Shown here one piece after another: positions 6,301 to 6,680 of a stretch of 6,680 nucleotides of DNA (positions are counted from its first letter, which is position 1; every line of letters begins with the position of its first letter). This DNA comes from Thermoplasmata archaeon. GTDB taxonomy: Archaea; Thermoplasmatota; Thermoplasmata; GCA-020350865. A model generated the notes under the pieces. That model was not told where the DNA came from and ran no database searches. It worked only from the letters and a program-made list of their open reading frames with translations. The DNA is taken from NCBI GenBank assembly GCA_020351895.1, contig CP070672.1, forward strand, positions 3,301,368-3,308,047, in the 5' to 3' direction. Made by a program: the position numbers and the translations under genes.

Positions 6301-6680
6301 TCGGAAGAAATCCTCTGAAGGACCCTGTAGGCATTATATGACAAATCATTAACATACAAATTGTAATTCAAGGAATCCGCAATAAAGAAGTCAATATTGC
6401 CCGAAGGACCGTACAGATCTCCATGCTCCCCTGTATAAGAGTTCTCAACACTCATTATATTGGCCTCTACCTCGAAACTGATGTTCATCCTGTATTTTGG
6501 ATCCACGACTCCCGGTGGAACCACATCCGTTACTCTCAAGGCATTAGCGCTAAGTGGAAGATGGAAGATATGGGTGTAATTGGTACCTACAGAGGAATTT
6601 TCAATAACCTGTGTGACTCCGTTTAAAGGATCGTTTCCCAGATCGTCGGTCTCTGCACTTGACCAGTAGTTTCTCTCATC
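3393..6680 (-). CDS. Large surface protein with nine tandem Ig-like domains and C-terminal membrane anchor, 5' end beyond window
   Basis: At least 1095 residues are visible. The frame is open through the right edge; a start at 6539 would be only an internal TTG (Leu codon) and is not the real one. Order: an N-terminal beta-rich domain, not Ig-like (6680-6189); nine Ig-like domains of 95-100 residues (6188-3558), each built as P-x-V-x-I-x-x-P-x-x-G...G-D...GTASDD...ELIID...W-x-Y...D-T...GEH-x-I-x-x-x-ATD; an acidic Ser/Gly/Glu linker; one membrane helix (about 3479-3411); and a basic tail ending KKGK. The repeats fit the bacterial/archaeal Ig families found in adhesins and S-layer-associated proteins (Big_7/Big_9-like, from memory). 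The C-terminal helix with Lys after it places the repeats outside the cell. Ten N-X-S/T sequons support glycosylation. Likely an adhesin, stalk or cell-wall component; no catalytic domain is visible. It converges on the pilin-like genes, so it forms a separate transcription unit. Confidence 0.9.
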   Translation of the reverse strand, partial: DERNYWSSAETDDLGNDPLNGVTQVIENSSVGTNYTHIFHLPLSANALRVTDVVPPGVVDPKYRMNISFEVEANIMSVENSYTGEHGDLYGPSGNIDFFIADSLNYNLYVNDLSYNAYRVLQRISSEDLAFLFPNEDRHYVVLSNEFSQETTKIVNITVNIYSAISVDITSPGNGSEFNQGQTVIISGTSWSPIGVINVRVDIDDQGSWQYAIDTSSAEQDPYTTWEFYWYTSSYKPGLHKVTAMASDHENSTTDSININLKDVSRPNIEIEIPYEGAIYWLGEFFLLNGTANDNGWIDVLELIIDSDDANSIDLIPYLDGDTFSYELYANDLGYGEHNLTVWVSDTASNFNSDTVNIRIFESVPPEVRINTPSEGSIFRPGDTILISGTASDNMEYIFLEIVIDSGDPIDITSELNEDGFWSYYWETESTSPDGEHDIEIRAEDGSYNVATDTVTVILDGTSPEIVIESPTEGSIWRIGDILNTYGTVIDDTSIQSLELIIDSDDANAIDLLPYLVDGFWSYDISTNDFDYGDHTITIWTNDIVSNYASMDRNFRILEIVEPDVRIDIPLNGSIFKPGDFIDIFGMATDNWEIVSLEIIIDGQATINIISSLMEDGLWYYNWSTESSSEGEHIIEIIATDASGNVATDTITVILDGTDPEAEILIPMDYQIFKTGDYITFQGTASDDWKLSKVELILDNKVWVDITNKAVGGIWEYELMDTNDLTSGEHIITVSATDSVGNNYKTSVIIRIDAQEPEIEITPIEEDPINIGDTLLIKGFAWDDIEVHELVLVIDDNIQINLAPMPSNGYWEYRWDTTSLSEGEHTISIMATDYVENHASSEIEVILYGNAPVASIGIPMDGQVFKAGESIYMEGSASDDWDLKKVELIIDDGKSSDITWKIMDGQWNHEYRDTRSLERGEHKITVSATDSVGQNSMASITVLIDSEEPEVEITTDVDSVEMGEPLVLQGTALDDIEVEKLYLVIDDNEIIDITFKLINGNWEYQLDTSDMLEGRHTFSIMAFDRVDNEAFDDIRIKFVQETTDLEESGEGSVGESDEEGFLESVGTEMIALIVIIIVLILLVLVVSKVLIKKGK
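3558..4133 (-). repeat. Ig-like domains 8-9, second C-D unit
   Basis: Domain 8 (type C, 3843-4133) aligns to domain 6 without gaps, with about 52 of 97 residues identical in my hand count; domain 9 (type D, 3558-3842) shares LDDIEVEKLYLVIDDN with domain 7. Domain 9 is followed directly by the acidic linker and membrane anchor. Confidence 0.75.
4134..4709 (-). repeat. Ig-like domains 6-7, first C-D unit
   Basis: Domain 6 (type C, 4419-4709) has IPMDYQIFKTGD, TASDDWKLSKVELILD and GEHIITVSATDSVG; domain 7 (type D, 4134-4418) has WDDIEVHELVLVIDDN and GEHTISIMATDYV. Confidence 0.75.
4710..5297 (-). repeat. Ig-like domains 4-5, second A-B unit
   Basis: Domain 4 (type A, 5001-5297) has ELIIDSDDANAIDLLPYL and ends FRILEI; domain 5 (type B, 4710-5000) has VRIDIPLNGSIFKPGD, STESSSEGEH and ends VATDTITVILDG. 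Each matches its partner in the first unit much better than its immediate neighbour. Confidence 0.75.
5298..5888 (-). repeat. Ig-like domains 2-3, first A-B unit
   Basis: Domain 2 (type A, 5592-5888) has ELIIDSDDANSIDLIPYL and ends IRIFES; domain 3 (type B, 5298-5591) has VRINTPSEGSIFRPGD, ETESTSPDGEH and ends VATDTVTVILDG. The same two versions recur in the same order in the next unit. Confidence 0.75.
5889..6188 (-). repeat. Ig-like domain 1 (divergent)
   Basis: About 100 residues. It keeps the strand A motif (VDITSPGNGSEF), the G-T turn (IISGTSWS) and the final GLHKVTAMASDHE strand, but has a longer middle (SAEQDPYTTWEFYWYT) and the acidic DIDDQG. It fits neither of the later pair types and probably predates or caps the duplicated block. 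Confidence 0.7.
6189..6680 (-). other. N-terminal non-Ig beta-rich domain of the surface protein (partial)
   Basis: The visible part lacks the Ig-repeat signature. It contains alternating hydrophobic strands, a segment with FFIADSLNYNLYVND, and then RHYVVLSNEFSQETTKIVNI leading into the first Ig domain. The pattern of an 'is-a-member' strand, a Tyr-rich middle and a 'YVVLSN' strand resembles small jelly-roll or GOLD-like accessory domains seen in archaeal secreted proteins; this likeness is from memory and uncertain. Four sequons (NSS, NYT, NIS, NIT) lie here. As the most membrane-distant visible part it could carry binding activity, but more domains may follow beyond the window. Confidence 0.45.

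Overview
The window most likely comes from an archaeon, probably a euryarchaeon of the Thermoplasmatota or a related group. The lineage is inferred; no rRNA or other marker gene is present. The evidence is: an A/T-rich TATA-like element about 30 bases before a start codon that lacks a Shine-Dalgarno (SD) sequence (a leaderless archaeal promoter pattern); T-tract terminators instead of GC hairpins; the N-terminal part of an archaeal type II/IV secretion (pilus) ATPase; short proteins with pilin-like N-termini; frequent AGG/AGA and ATA codons; and a sequon-rich, C-terminally anchored surface protein. There is no sign of phage, IS element, CRISPR, tRNA or rRNA.

Layout. Bases 1-1528 (minus strand) hold a Cys-rich 202-residue protein with three CxxC motifs, followed in another frame by the N-terminal part of a secretion-type ATPase that leaves the window on the left. 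The ATPase frame overlaps the end of the Cys-rich frame but has no ATG, GTG or TTG until 150 bases in, so either the start is unusual or the two frames form one protein joined by a +1 shift. Bases 1529-1683 are a divergent promoter region with a perfect 14-bp palindrome. Bases 1684-3292 (plus strand) hold three consecutive small proteins, each with one N-terminal membrane segment; two share a D-[DE]-K-A-x-A-S motif just before it, as in archaeal pilins. A 24-codon micro-ORF with a good SD fills the gap before the third. Bases 3293-3392 are a convergent terminator region. Bases 3393-6680 (minus strand) are one open frame of at least 1095 residues, open past the right edge: an N-terminal beta-rich domain, nine tandem Ig-like domains and a C-terminal membrane anchor.

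Interpretation. The ATPase and the pilin-like proteins are probably parts of one type IV pilus-like or Tad-like surface machine, transcribed from a shared divergent control region. The Ig-repeat protein is probably a cell-surface stalk or adhesin; its link to the machine is positional only. Its repeats follow a clear ABABCDCD order, showing growth by duplication of two-domain units.
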